Below, piece after piece: positions 1 through 10,053 of a stretch of 60,734 nucleotides of DNA. The translations under genes and the position numbers were made by a program. Below the pieces are notes generated by a model. The model was not told the origin of the DNA. It saw nothing but the letters and a program-made list of their open reading frames with translations, and ran no database searches. The first letter of the stretch is position 1, and each line of letters opens with the position of its first letter. The DNA lies in contig JAFVAI010000020.1 in assembly GCA_017480545.1 (NCBI GenBank), positions 1 to 60,734 on the forward strand, in the 5' to 3' direction. Source of the DNA: Schwartzia sp. (in: firmicutes) (GTDB taxonomy: Bacteria; Bacillota; Negativicutes; Selenomonadales; Selenomonadaceae).

Positions 1-140
1 CGTGCCCCTGCCGAGGGATTTTTTCGTCAGGCAAGGAAAAGGGCTTGAAGGCGTAGCATCGCTACGTCGAAAGCCCTTTGACACGGCATGACGGAAAAAG
101 ACCCGGCAGGGGTGCGGCGGGACTTGTTCGGTGTTTCCTT
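1..140. repeat. Palindromic MITE-like element, copy 1 (left end outside window)
   Basis: Same sequence family as 4166-4330 and 26243-26403. The element folds along its whole length: CCTGCCGAGGG pairs with the late CCGGCAGG, TTTTTTCGTCA pairs with TGACGGAAAAA, AAAGGGCTT pairs with AAGCCCTTT, and the core GTAGCATCGCTAC is a small hairpin. Its right end lies 43 bp before the bioA start, so it would sit in the bioA leader or promoter region. The left terminal repeat is cut by the window edge. Confidence 0.75.
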
Positions 141-182
141 AGGGAAACCCATAAAATATTTTTCGGGGGGAGACTGTTTATA

Positions 183-1568
183 ATGGAAGAAAAGCGGAAC
201 GAAACGCAAAAAGCGCGCAAGGCGGACTCTTGGGAGGCCCGCGACGTCGCGCATATCTGGCACCCGGCGGCGCAGATGAAGGACTACGAGGAGCTGCCGC
301 CCATCGTGGTCGACCACGCGAAGGGGGCTTGGCTCTACGACGTCCACGGCTACGAATATCTCGACATCATCAGCTCCTGGTGGTGCAATCTGTTCGGGCA
401 TTGCAACCCGATTGTCAGCGACGCCGTCAAGGAGCAGATCGACAAATTGGAGCACGTCATTTTCGCGAATTTTTCCCACGAGCCGGCAATCCGGCTCGCG
501 GAGGCTCTGGCGGAGATTGTGCCGAAGGGGCTGACGAAGTTCCATTTCAACGACAACGGCTCGTCGGCGGTGGAGGCCGCGCTCAAGATGGCGTTCCAGT
601 ACCATATCCAGACCGGCGCGCCGAAGCGGAAAAAGTTTATGTGCCTGTCCGAGGGCTACCACGGCGAGACCATCGGCGCGCTGGCCGTCGGCAGCATGGA
701 TCTCTACGCGAAAATGTACCGCCCGATGCTGATGGAGTCCATCCACATCGAGGCGCCGGACTGCTTCCGCTGCCCTTACGGGAAATGCCGCGACTGCTGC
801 GCCTGCGAGTGCTTCGAGCACGCCGGGAAGGCCTTCGCCGACCACGCCGACGAGACGGCGGCGATTATCGTCGAGCCGCTGCTCCAAGGCAGCGCCGGGA
901 TGCGCGTCTATCCGGAGCTGTACCTCCAGAAGCTCCGGAAGCTCTGCGACGAGACGGGCGTGCTCTTGATCGCCGACGAGATCGCCACGGGCTTCGGGCG
1001 CACGGGCGAGATGTTCGCCTGCATCCGCGCGGGCATTTCCCCGGACCTGATGACCATCTCGAAAGGGCTGACGGCGGGGTACCTGCCGATGTCCGTGACC
1101 TGCACCACCGACGCGATTTACAACGCGTTTTACGCGGACTGGAACGAGGGCAAGGCTTTCGTCCACAGCCACACCTTCGCGGGCAATCCGTTGGCTTGCG
1201 CGGCCGGGCTCGCCGTGCAGCGCATTTTCCGCACCCAGCCGATCATGGCGAACGCCGCCGTCAACGCGAAATGGCTGACGAAGCGCATGGAGGACGAGCT
1301 GCTCCCCCATCCGAATGTCGGCGAGATCCGCCACATCGGGCTGATCCACGCTTTCGAGCTGGTGGCGGACAAGCGGACGAAAGCGCCCCTCGACGCGAAG
1401 AAACGCACGGGCTACGAGATTTATCGCCGCGCCCTGAAGCGCGGCCTCCTGCTCCGCCCCATCGGCGACGTGCTCTATTTCAACCCGCCGCTCAACATCA
1501 CGCAAGCGGAGCTGGAAACGGCGCTGACGCGCGCGAAAGCCGCGCTGCTCGACGTGCTCCCGGCGTGA
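183..1568 (+). CDS. bioA: Adenosylmethionine-8-amino-7-oxononanoate aminotransferase
   Basis: PLP-dependent class III aminotransferase of about 461 residues that converts 7-keto-8-aminopelargonate to 7,8-diaminopelargonate in biotin synthesis. Visible motifs are IWHPAAQMKDY and SSWWCNLFGH near the N-terminus, the cofactor region NDNGSSAVEAALKMA and SEGYHGETIGALAVG, the DEIATGFGRTG segment with the PLP aspartate, and the Schiff-base lysine in TISKGLTAGYLP. A Cys-rich stretch (CFRCPYGKCRDCCACECF) around residues 197-214 is found in Firmicutes-type BioA proteins. The start at 183 is chosen because GGGGGGAG precedes it by about ten bases; an upstream in-frame ATG at 78 lies inside the repeat element. 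No other bio gene is in the window. Whether the amino donor is SAM or lysine (BioK type) cannot be told by eye. Confidence 0.9.
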   Translation: MEEKRNETQKARKADSWEARDVAHIWHPAAQMKDYEELPPIVVDHAKGAWLYDVHGYEYLDIISSWWCNLFGHCNPIVSDAVKEQIDKLEHVIFANFSHEPAIRLAEALAEIVPKGLTKFHFNDNGSSAVEAALKMAFQYHIQTGAPKRKKFMCLSEGYHGETIGALAVGSMDLYAKMYRPMLMESIHIEAPDCFRCPYGKCRDCCACECFEHAGKAFADHADETAAIIVEPLLQGSAGMRVYPELYLQKLRKLCDETGVLLIADEIATGFGRTGEMFACIRAGISPDLMTISKGLTAGYLPMSVTCTTDAIYNAFYADWNEGKAFVHSHTFAGNPLACAAGLAVQRIFRTQPIMANAAVNAKWLTKRMEDELLPHPNVGEIRHIGLIHAFELVADKRTKAPLDAKKRTGYEIYRRALKRGLLLRPIGDVLYFNPPLNITQAELETALTRAKAALLDVLPA

Positions 1569-1592
1569 CCGTTCACACAGGAATATTGATTT

Positions 1593-1625
1593 GGGCCGCT
1601 GCGTAAGCACAACGGCCCATTTTTT
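1593..1625 (+). terminator. Intrinsic terminator after bioA
   Basis: GGGCCG (1593-1598) pairs with CGGCCC (1613-1618), followed by a T run at 1620-1625. Confidence 0.75.
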
Positions 1626-1785
1626 GTTGCCTGTGAATCTTTTCGCTCGGGCAAAAATTTTCGCGGAGACAAAATTTCAGGGCAAAACAGATGAAATTTT
1701 CAGCGTCATGTAGTATAATGAGAAAAAATCTGTCGGACATAGGACGAATTGCGTAGACGCAAAAATAACGGATTAGGTGAGGGCG

Positions 1786-3510
1786 ATGATGAACGAAAAC
1801 CTGAAAAAGCCGCTGATGCTGATTGTCGACGACGTGGAAATCAACCGCGTGATTTTGGCGCAGTTCTTCAAGGACGAGTACGAGATTTGCGAGGCGAGCA
1901 ACGGCGAGGAGGCTTTGCTCTTCGTGGAGGATCATCCGGTCAGCGTGATCCTTTTGGATCTCGTGATGCCGATCATGGACGGCTACGACCTCCTGGCGCG
2001 GCTGAAGCGCGACGACCGCTTCCGCGATATTCCGGTGATCGTGACGACGGCCCGCAGCGAAAGCGACAGCGAGGTGCGCGTGATGGACCTGGGCGCCGCC
2101 GATTTCATCACGAAGCCGTACAATCCGAAGGTGGTGCGCGGCCGCGTCCGCAACGTGATGTCGCTCCTCGAAAACGAGTGGCGAAAGCTGGAGCAGTCGG
2201 CACAGTCGCAGGAAATCGTCGATATGCGCCGCCGCATCGAGCTGGACGCGCTGACCAATCTTTACGACCGCGACAATTTCTGCCGCAAGGCCGCTTCCTT
2301 CATGCAGATGGACGCAACGAAAAAGTATGTCATCGTCTTTCTCGACATCAATTATTTCAAGGTCGTCAACGACCTGTTCAGCGTGGAGACGGGCAACCTC
2401 CTGCTCCGTTCGGCGGCGGCGTTTTTGCAGAGCGTCGTCAGCACCGTCGGCCTCGCGGGCCGTCTGGAGGCCGACCATTTCGCGATGTGCCTGCCCGCGG
2501 ACGCGCTGAACATCGACGAGGTCATCCAAGGGTTGGACGGCGTGGTGCAGTCCCTGAACATTCAGCAGAATATCCGCTTTTACGCCGGTATTTACCCCGT
2601 GTCCAACGTGTTCCTCGCGGTGTCGCAGATGTGCGACCGCGCCCACACGGCGGTGGCCATCGCCAAGGGCCGCTACTCCCAGCGCTACGCTTGGTACGAC
2701 GAGAAGATGCGCGAGGACGAGGTCGAGGAGCATTTGATTCTCCGCGACATGGCGGGCGCTTTGGCCGAGGGACAGTTCTCCATCAATATCCAGCCGATTT
2801 TCAACATCGAAACGGGCGAGGATTTCAGCGGCGAAGTGCTGGTGCGTTGGTACCATCCCCTCAAGGAATTCATCCCGCCCGCGCGCTTCATCCCGATTTT
2901 CGAGAAAAACGGCTTCGTCGCGCGGGTCGACCGCTTCGTCTGGAACGAGGCCTGCAAGCTCCTGGCCTATGAAAAGGAAACCTTCGGGCGCGTGACGCCT
3001 GTCTCGGTGAACCTGTCGCGGCTGAATTTCTACGACGAGCACCTCGTCGACTATATCCTCGGGCTGATCAAGCAGTACAACCTGGAGCCGTGGATGCTGA
3101 AGCTGGAAATCACCGAGAGCGCCTACACCGACAATATGCATCTCTTGATCGACACGGTGGCGCGCTTCCAGAAGGAAGGCTTCAAAATCCTGATGGACGA
3201 TTTCGGCAGCGGCTATTCGTCCCTGAATATGCTCCGCAATATGCCCGTCGACATCCTGAAGCTCGATATGCGCTTCCTTGAGGACATCCAAACCGATTCC
3301 CGCGCGCAGGCCATCGTCCGCAACGTGGTCAATCTGGCAAGGGACATCGACATGGAGGTCATCATCGAGGGCGTGGAGACGCAGGAGCAGCTCGATTTCC
3401 TGAAAAGCGTCGGCTGCAAAAACATCCAAGGCTTCCTCTTCGCCTATCCCATGACGAAGGACGACTACCTCAAGCGCTTCGTAAACAAACCGGAACCCAT
3501 AAAAGCATAG
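1786..3510 (+). CDS. Response regulator with degenerate GGDEF and EAL phosphodiesterase domain
   Basis: Predicted cytoplasmic c-di-GMP phosphodiesterase controlled by a receiver domain. The receiver (residues about 8-128) has the acidic pair D15-D16, phosphoacceptor D58 in LLDLVMP and K110 in TKPYN. A GGDEF-fold domain follows (about 150-310), but where the catalytic motif is expected the sequence reads LEADHF, so cyclase activity is unlikely. The EAL domain (about 325-565) has EVL in place of EAL at about 350 and keeps SVNLSR, LEITES, DDFGSGYSS (DD at 471-472), KLDMRF and EGVET, so hydrolysis is plausible. An AGGTGAGGG ribosome site precedes the adjacent ATGs at 1786 and 1789; either may be used, and a GTG at 1777 overlaps that site. 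A TATAAT at 1714-1719 may be its -10. No cognate kinase is adjacent. Confidence 0.85.
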   Translation: MMNENLKKPLMLIVDDVEINRVILAQFFKDEYEICEASNGEEALLFVEDHPVSVILLDLVMPIMDGYDLLARLKRDDRFRDIPVIVTTARSESDSEVRVMDLGAADFITKPYNPKVVRGRVRNVMSLLENEWRKLEQSAQSQEIVDMRRRIELDALTNLYDRDNFCRKAASFMQMDATKKYVIVFLDINYFKVVNDLFSVETGNLLLRSAAAFLQSVVSTVGLAGRLEADHFAMCLPADALNIDEVIQGLDGVVQSLNIQQNIRFYAGIYPVSNVFLAVSQMCDRAHTAVAIAKGRYSQRYAWYDEKMREDEVEEHLILRDMAGALAEGQFSINIQPIFNIETGEDFSGEVLVRWYHPLKEFIPPARFIPIFEKNGFVARVDRFVWNEACKLLAYEKETFGRVTPVSVNLSRLNFYDEHLVDYILGLIKQYNLEPWMLKLEITESAYTDNMHLLIDTVARFQKEGFKILMDDFGSGYSSLNMLRNMPVDILKLDMRFLEDIQTDSRAQAIVRNVVNLARDIDMEVIIEGVETQEQLDFLKSVGCKNIQGFLFAYPMTKDDYLKRFVNKPEPIKA

Positions 3511-3513
3511 CGC

Positions 3514-3552
3514 AAAAAAGAGGCTCGGCGATAAAACCGAGCCTCTTTTTTT
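3514..3552 (+). terminator. Intrinsic terminator
   Basis: GAGGCTCGG (3520-3528) pairs with CCGAGCCTC (3537-3545), flanked by A6 and T7. It can serve both the EAL gene and the minus-strand gene ending at 3565. Confidence 0.85.
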
Positions 3553-3564
3553 GCGGGCAAATTG

Positions 3565-3753
3565 CTATACCGCCTCCGCCCTGCGCTTTCGATCCACGGG
3601 GATAAACCGCTTGCCGATCAATTCGGGCGTGATTTCCGGGCAGTCCTCGTCAATGACGATGGGATGCCGCCGCATCTCCTCCGTTTCCCGCCGGATACGC
3701 TCCGGCGTCATAATTTTCTCAATTTCCTCCATAGTCATTCTAACCATTGCCAT
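3565..3753 (-). CDS. Small BrnA-like antitoxin candidate
   Basis: A 62-residue acidic/basic protein whose start (ATG at 3753) has a GGAGGAGA ribosome site. It overlaps the end of the BrnT-like gene by 19 bp, the usual toxin-antitoxin arrangement with the toxin first. The central DEDCPEITPELI resembles the PELTDE segment of BrnA antitoxins, which normally combine a toxin-wrapping N-terminus with a ribbon-helix-helix C-terminus. Here the C-terminal part is short and basic (KRFIPVDRKRRAEAV) and I cannot show a complete RHH fold. The role as antitoxin is inferred mainly from the neighbour. Confidence 0.55.
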   Translation of the reverse strand: MAMVRMTMEEIEKIMTPERIRRETEEMRRHPIVIDEDCPEITPELIGKRFIPVDRKRRAEAV

Positions 3754-4013
3754 TCATATCTCCTCCTTTCGTCCTTGGTAGCTTCTCTCGCGGAAATAAT
3801 TCTGACCACATCTTCCTCACGATATGTGCAAACGACCACAATAATCCCCTGCACCCTGCCCGTTACCGTATACCTGTCTTCATCGCCGCTATGGTCAGCA
3901 TCATAATCTTCCATGCGGTATTCGTCCTTGAAAACCAACGACGCATATTCAAAAGTAATCCCATGTTTCTTTCGATTCAATAAATTTTTGTTTTCGTCCC
4001 ATTCAAAATTCAT
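3735..4013 (-). CDS. brnT: BrnT family toxin (ribonuclease)
   Basis: A 92-residue protein opening with MNFEWDENKNLLNRKKHGI, a very typical BrnT N-terminus, followed by the family's FEYASLVF and the late SAREATKDERRRYE segment. BrnT proteins are RelE-fold ribonucleases that halt translation under stress and are neutralised by BrnA. The start at 4013 is preferred over an upstream ATG at 4073 because GGAGGAGATGG lies just upstream and the homology begins there. It is the first gene of a two-gene unit with 3565-3753. Confidence 0.8.
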   Translation of the reverse strand: MNFEWDENKNLLNRKKHGITFEYASLVFKDEYRMEDYDADHSGDEDRYTVTGRVQGIIVVVCTYREEDVVRIISAREATKDERRRYEWQWLE

Positions 4014-4106
4014 TCCATCTCCTCCATCTGCATTATAATATAAAACTTTAGTTCTTTCAAGGAAATGAGCCATTCATAGGGATAGTCAAAAAATCAAAAA
4101 TAATAT

Positions 4107-4134
4107 TTGACTTTTTGACTTTTATATGTATAAT
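4107..4134 (+). promoter_or_regulatory. Promoter upstream of clpB
   Basis: TTGACT at 4107-4112, a 16-bp spacer and TATAAT at 4129-4134 form a near-consensus housekeeping promoter. The TTTGACTT unit is repeated immediately (second TTGACT at 4115-4120), and GTCAAAAAATCAAA at about 4084-4097 lies opposite. These GTCAAA half-sites resemble the heptads of CtsR heat-shock operators, but the spacing is 1 rather than 3 bases. The predicted leader is about 215 bases and contains the palindromic element 4166-4330. Confidence 0.6.
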
Positions 4135-4165
4135 AGAACCAGAAGCAGAAAAACATACCACCATC

Positions 4166-4330
4166 AAGGAAACGCCGAATAAGTCAAGTCGTGACCCTGC
4201 CGAGGGATTTTTTCGTCAGGCAAGGAAGATGGCGTGAAGGCGTAGCATCGCTACGTCGAACGGCATCTGACGCGGCATGACGGAAAAAGACCCGGCAGGG
4301 GCGCGGCGGGACTTGTTCGGCGTTTCCTTA
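4166..4330. repeat. Palindromic MITE-like element, copy 2 (complete)
   Basis: Complete 165-bp copy. Its ends are inverted repeats of about 38 bp with mismatches (AAGGAAACGCCGAA at the left; the reverse complement at the right reads AAGGAAACGCCGAA). Inner stems follow: CCTGCCGAGGG with CCGGCAGG, TTTTTTCGTCA with TGACGGAAAAA, AGATGGCGT with ACGGCATCT, then the GTAGCATCGCTAC core hairpin. The AGATGGCGT arm differs from copy 1 on both sides so that pairing is kept. It lies between the clpB promoter and start codon. No clear target-site duplication was found. Confidence 0.8.
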
Positions 4331-4355
4331 AGCATTGACATAGGAGGGAAACATC

Positions 4356-6929
4356 ATGGGAGCGGAAAAATATACGCAGAAAACTTTGGAAGCCTTGCAG
4401 ACGGCGCAGCAGACCGCCGCGCTCCATTACCATCAGGAAATCACGTCGGCGCATTTGCTCTTGGCGTTGGTCAAGGAGCCGGAGGGGCTTTTGGCGACGA
4501 TTTTCGAGGAAGCGAAAACGGATCTGGCGATGCTTCGGGCGCGGCTGGAGCAGCTGCTCCGGAAAATCCCCAGCGTCAAAGGACAGGATCGCCTGACGAT
4601 GGGCGTCGACATGGCGCGGGTCATGGCGAAGGCGGAAGCCGAAGCGGGGCGCATGAAAGACGATTTTGTCTCCACCGAGCACCTTCTGCTCGGCATTATC
4701 AGCGACGGCAACGACGAAGTGAAAGCGGCGTGCCGCGAGTTCAACCTGACGAAAGGCAACGTCGAAGCCTCGATCAAAAAGAACCGCAAGCAGAATGTCA
4801 CCAGCGACCACCCGGAGGACGGCTACAAGTCCCTCGAGAAATACGGGCGCGACCTGACGGCGGCGGCGCGCGCCGGAAAGCTGGACCCGGTCATTGGGCG
4901 CGACGAGGAAATCCGGCGCACAATCGAGATCCTGTCGCGGCGCACGAAAAACAATCCGGTGCTGATCGGCGAGCCGGGCGTCGGCAAGACCGCCATCGTC
5001 GAAGGCTTGGCCCGTCGCATCGTGGCGGGCGACGTGCCGGAGTCCCTGAAGCACAAGACGCTTTACTCCCTCGACCTCGGCGCGTTGGTCGCGGGCGCGA
5101 AATTCCGCGGCGAGTTCGAGGAGCGCCTGAAAGCGGTGCTGAACGAAATCGCGAAATCCGAAGGACAGATTCTGCTCTTCATCGACGAAGTGCATACGGT
5201 GGTCGGCGCCGGCGCGGCAGAGGGCGCCATGGACGCGGGCAACCTCCTGAAGCCGATGCTGGCCCGTGGCGAGCTCCGCTGCATCGGCGCGACGACGCTG
5301 AACGAGTACCGCAAGTACATCGAAAAGGACACCGCGCTGGAACGCCGTTTCCAGCCCGTCATGGTCGGCGAGCCGACGGTCGAGGACACGTTGTCGATTC
5401 TGCGCGGCCTCAAGGAGCGCTACGAGGTCCATCACGGCGTCCGCATCCGCGACGCGGCGTTGGTGGCGGCGGCGACACTGTCCGACCGCTACATTTCCGA
5501 CCGTTTCTTGCCGGACAAGGCGATTGATTTGGTCGATGAGGCGGCGGCGAAGCTCCGCACCGAAATCGAGTCGGTGCCCGCGCCGATTGACGAAGTGCAA
5601 CGGAAAATCATGCAGCTCGAAATCGAGGAGCAAGCCCTGAACAAGGAGAGCGACGACGCGTCGAAAGCCCGCCTCGCCTCCCTTTCGGAAGAGAAGAAAG
5701 CGCTGAAAGAAAAAGAAGCGGCGCTGCAGGCCCGTTGGGAAGCGGAAAAACAGGGCATCCTCCGCGTCCGCGCCATCAAGCGGGAAATGGACGACGCCCG
5801 CCATCAAATGGAATTGGCCGAGCGCGGCGGCGACCTCGCGAAAGCATCCGAAATCAAGTACAGCACCATGCCCGCCCTCGAAAAGAAGATGAAGGACGAG
5901 GAAACGCGGCTCGCGGGCGAGGCGGAGGACGCGCGGCTCCTGAAAGAGGAAGTCGGCGAAGAAGACATCGCCTCGGTGGTCAGCCGTTGGACGGGCATCC
6001 CCGTCACCAAAATGCTGACCGGGGAACGGGAAAAACTCGTGCATCTCGCCGATGTGCTCCATGAGCGCGTCGTCGGACAGGACGAAGCTGTCACCGTGGT
6101 CAGCCAGGCGATCCTCCGCGCCCGCGCGGGCATCAAGGATCCGAACCGCCCCATCGGGTCGTTCATCTTCCTCGGCCCCACCGGCGTCGGCAAAACCGAG
6201 CTGGCGAAAACATTGGCGGAAGCCCTTTTCGACGACGAGCGCAGCATGATCCGCATCGACATGAGCGAATACATGGAAAAGCACTCCGTGGCAAGGCTCA
6301 TCGGCGCGCCTCCGGGCTACGTCGGCTACGACGAGGGCGGCCAGCTCACCGAGGCCGTGCGCCGTCGCCCGTACAGCGTCATTCTTCTCGACGAAATCGA
6401 GAAAGCGCACCGGGACGTGTTCAACGTGCTGCTGCAAATCCTCGACGACGGGCGGCTGACCGACGGCAAGGGCCGCGTCGTGAACTTCAAGAACACAGTC
6501 ATCATCATGACCTCGAACCTCGGCTCCCACGAAATCCTGAACAAGAAATTCGAGGAAGCGGAAACGGCGGTCAAGGGACTTCTGAAAGAATACTTCCGCC
6601 CCGAATTCCTGAACCGCGTCGACGACGTCGTAGTGTTCCACGCCCTCGACCGTGCGGAAGTCAAGGCCATCGCCGCGCTGCTGCTGAAAAATCTCGGCGC
6701 GCGCCTCGAAAAGCAGATCCGCTTGCGGCTGACCTGGAGCGAATCCGCTCTCGACGCGCTGGCGGACCAAGGCTTCGACCCCGACTTCGGCGCGAGACCG
6801 TTGAAGCGCCTCCTTTCCCATACCATCGAAACCCTGATTTCCGAAAAGGTCATCAAAGGCGAGGTGCAGGAAGGCGACACCGTCGCCATCGGCCTTGTCG
6901 GAGGAAATTTCACGGCGGAAAAAGCATGA
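4356..6929 (+). CDS. clpB: ATP-dependent disaggregase ClpB
   Basis: A hexameric AAA+ chaperone of 857 residues that, with DnaK, resolves protein aggregates. In order: double Clp-N repeat (about 1-145), AAA1 with GEPGVGKT at 205-212 and Walker [10 protein letters not shown], the coiled-coil M domain (about 400-530), which separates ClpB from ClpC/ClpA, and AAA2 with GPTGVGKT at 607-614 and Walker [10 protein letters not shown]. The C-terminal D2-small domain is present ([14 protein letters not shown]). Length matches the family. The start has an AGGAGGG site seven bases upstream. It is a single-gene unit ending at a strong terminator. Confidence 0.97.
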   Translation: MGAEKYTQKTLEALQTAQQTAALHYHQEITSAHLLLALVKEPEGLLATIFEEAKTDLAMLRARLEQLLRKIPSVKGQDRLTMGVDMARVMAKAEAEAGRMKDDFVSTEHLLLGIISDGNDEVKAACREFNLTKGNVEASIKKNRKQNVTSDHPEDGYKSLEKYGRDLTAAARAGKLDPVIGRDEEIRRTIEILSRRTKNNPVLIGEPGVGKTAIVEGLARRIVAGDVPESLKHKTLYSLDLGALVAGAKFRGEFEERLKAVLNEIAKSEGQILLFIDEVHTVVGAGAAEGAMDAGNLLKPMLARGELRCIGATTLNEYRKYIEKDTALERRFQPVMVGEPTVEDTLSILRGLKERYEVHHGVRIRDAALVAAATLSDRYISDRFLPDKAIDLVDEAAAKLRTEIESVPAPIDEVQRKIMQLEIEEQALNKESDDASKARLASLSEEKKALKEKEAALQARWEAEKQGILRVRAIKREMDDARHQMELAERGGDLAKASEIKYSTMPALEKKMKDEETRLAGEAEDARLLKEEVGEEDIASVVSRWTGIPVTKMLTGEREKLVHLADVLHERVVGQDEAVTVVSQAILRARAGIKDPNRPIGSFIFLGPTGVGKTELAKTLAEALFDDERSMIRIDMSEYMEKHSVARLIGAPPGYVGYDEGGQLTEAVRRRPYSVILLDEIEKAHRDVFNVLLQILDDGRLTDGKGRVVNFKNTVIIMTSNLGSHEILNKKFEEAETAVKGLLKEYFRPEFLNRVDDVVVFHALDRAEVKAIAALLLKNLGARLEKQIRLRLTWSESALDALADQGFDPDFGARPLKRLLSHTIETLISEKVIKGEVQEGDTVAIGLVGGNFTAEKA

Positions 6930-6934
6930 CCCGC

Positions 6935-6988
6935 TGTCATACCAAAAGAACCGCTCGGCTTTCGCCGAGCGGTTCTTTTGGTATGACA
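6935..6988. terminator. Bidirectional terminator between clpB and atpC
   Basis: Two perfectly complementary 25-base arms (6935-6959 and 6964-6988) around a TTTC loop. The arms contain ACCAAAAGAACC and its complement, so each direction ends in a U-rich side. It separates convergent clpB and the atp operon. Confidence 0.85.
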
Positions 6989-7013
6989 TTTTTATACTTA
7001 TCGCAGTATTGTA

Positions 7014-7442
7014 TTACGCGCCCACAGACTTCGCGACCTTCAATCGCACGATGGCGCGCTGGAGCGCGGCCTCGGCACGATCAATGTCGATTTCCGTGTT
7101 CACGAGCGGCGCGGATTTGAATTTCTTGATTCTCTCTTCCGCCCGTTGGTATGCTTTTTCCGCCCGCAGGACGTCAATCTGGATTGGCGTCTCCGCGCAG
7201 GAGGCAAGCACCGTAATCTTGTTGTTCAGAACTTCCATGAAGCCGCCGCCGCATGCAATCAGTTCCTCGCGTCCGTCCTCGTATTTCACGCGCATGGCGC
7301 AAGGGATGATGCTGGCGATCATCGGCAGATGGTTCGGCATGACGCCGATTTCTCCGTCGGCCGCCTTGACGGTGAGCATATAAATGTCCGCCTGATAGAC
7401 CACCGCGTCCGGGGAGACGACCTCCAGCTTGATTGTCGGCAT
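7014..7442 (-). CDS. atpC: ATP synthase F1 subunit epsilon
   Basis: A 142-residue subunit of the central stalk. The N-terminal beta-sandwich is recognisable (VVSPDAVVYQADIYMLTVKAADGEIGVMPNH in overall pattern), with the conserved GEIGVMPNHLP loop, followed by a two-helix C-terminal hairpin (about 90-142) that can inhibit ATP hydrolysis. It is the last gene of the atp operon, three bases after atpD, and ends at the strong terminator beyond it. Confidence 0.95.
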   Translation of the reverse strand: MPTIKLEVVSPDAVVYQADIYMLTVKAADGEIGVMPNHLPMIASIIPCAMRVKYEDGREELIACGGGFMEVLNNKITVLASCAETPIQIDVLRAEKAYQRAEERIKKFKSAPLVNTEIDIDRAEAALQRAIVRLKVAKSVGA

Positions 7443-7445
7443 AGG

Positions 7446-8879
<1,434 letters not shown>

Positions 8880-8892
8880 CTAAACAGCCGCC

Positions 8893-10041
8893 TTACTTCA
8901 ATGCTTCCGCACCGCCCACGATTTCGGTGATCTCGCGGGTGATGTTCGCCTGACGTACCTTGTTGTAGAGCAGATCCAACTTCCGCGTCAGTTCCTGCGC
9001 GTTGTCCGTCGCGCTCGACATCGCCGTCATGCGCGAGGAGAGCTCGCTGGCCGCCGCCTGGAGCTGCGCCGCGTATATCATCGTAATCAGATACTGCGGG
9101 AGAAGTGCGCCAAGCACATCGTCCGCGTTCGGCAGGAAGATGAACGGCTCTTCCTTGAATTCCTCCAGAGGCTCGTCGTACGCGCTGAAATCGATGCTGT
9201 CCGGCGTTTCCTCGGTTTCCTCGTCGAAGAACCATTTCTTCTCCGTTTCGGGCTTAGGCGCTTCAACCGGCTGCTCCGCCGCAGCCGCCTCGGCGGCTTC
9301 GTCCTCGGCGCGTTCCCGCGCCGCAGCATCCTCCGCGTCCGCCCGGTCCATCGCGGCTTCCCAATCGTCGCCCCCCAAGGAAACCCGCGCCAGCGCGGCC
9401 TCCTTCAGATGCGAGATGAAAGCCCCCGCCTTCTCCGCGCGCGTGAGTTCCTTCTCTTCCTCGTCTCCCGTGAGTCCCTCAAAGGGCAGGAGTTGGAAGG
9501 TTTCCGGCACGTTGACCATAGAGGAAACGAACCGCGCGTAAATGATATGCACGGCGCTGTACTCGCCGCTCTCATAGCGATCCGTCAAATCCTCCGCGAT
9601 TGCTTTCGCGACGTCAAACGTAGGCCGCTCGCTGATGCCGAGATATTCCTTTACGATATGGTAGCCCCGATTGCGGAAATGTTCTTCCGTCTTGCGACCG
9701 ATGACCACAAGATCGGCTTTTTCCTTGTCGGGAATATGCCGGACGGCTTCCTTGAAAATGTTGGAAGAATAGGCGCCCGCCAAGCCCTTGTCCGCCGCGA
9801 TGATCAGGAAAAGCTCCTTGTCCGCGTCATGAGTTTCGAGAAGCGGGTGTTTGAAGCCGGTGACATTCGCCGCGACGCTGTCGACGACTTCCGCCATCTT
9901 GTCCGCGAAGGGCTTGTTGGCCACCGCCGCCTGCTGCGCGCGCCGGAGGCGCGCCGCCGCGACCATCTTCATCGCCTTGGTGATCTGCTGGATGCTCTTT
10001 ACGCTGCGTATTCTGCGGCGTATATCTTGCAAACTCGCCAT
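8893..10041 (-). CDS. atpG: ATP synthase F1 subunit gamma with large acidic insertion
   Basis: The central rotor shaft. The N-terminal coil (MASLQDIRRRIRSVKSIQQI) and the C-terminal coil (LLYNKVRQANITREITEIVGGA) are canonical. The protein is 382 residues, whereas gamma is usually about 285. The extra length lies between the LLPFEG strand (residue about 184) and EPFIFLPNADDVL (about 297), inside the globular domain. It is very rich in Glu, Asp and Ala (RADAEDAAARERAEDEAAEA, then PVEAPKPETEKKWFFDEE), so it is probably partly helical and partly disordered. The reading frame is open throughout and codon use matches the neighbours, so it is unlikely to be an artefact. Ribosome site GAGGTGA. Confidence 0.93.
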   Translation of the reverse strand: MASLQDIRRRIRSVKSIQQITKAMKMVAAARLRRAQQAAVANKPFADKMAEVVDSVAANVTGFKHPLLETHDADKELFLIIAADKGLAGAYSSNIFKEAVRHIPDKEKADLVVIGRKTEEHFRNRGYHIVKEYLGISERPTFDVAKAIAEDLTDRYESGEYSAVHIIYARFVSSMVNVPETFQLLPFEGLTGDEEEKELTRAEKAGAFISHLKEAALARVSLGGDDWEAAMDRADAEDAAARERAEDEAAEAAAAEQPVEAPKPETEKKWFFDEETEETPDSIDFSAYDEPLEEFKEEPFIFLPNADDVLGALLPQYLITMIYAAQLQAAASELSSRMTAMSSATDNAQELTRKLDLLYNKVRQANITREITEIVGGAEALK

Positions 10042-10053
10042 TCAATCACCTCA

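Noticed and set aside
27..1610. Long minus-strand open frame opposite bioA
   Set aside because: Shadow frame caused by high GC; no ribosome site or recognisable domain, while the plus-strand frame is a clear BioA. The same reasoning removes the long frames opposite clpB (4251-6989), the EAL protein, cobN (33182-35074), bchD and the atp genes.
4081..4134. Canonical CtsR operator
   Set aside because: The heptads are separated by one base, not three, so only a loose resemblance can be claimed.
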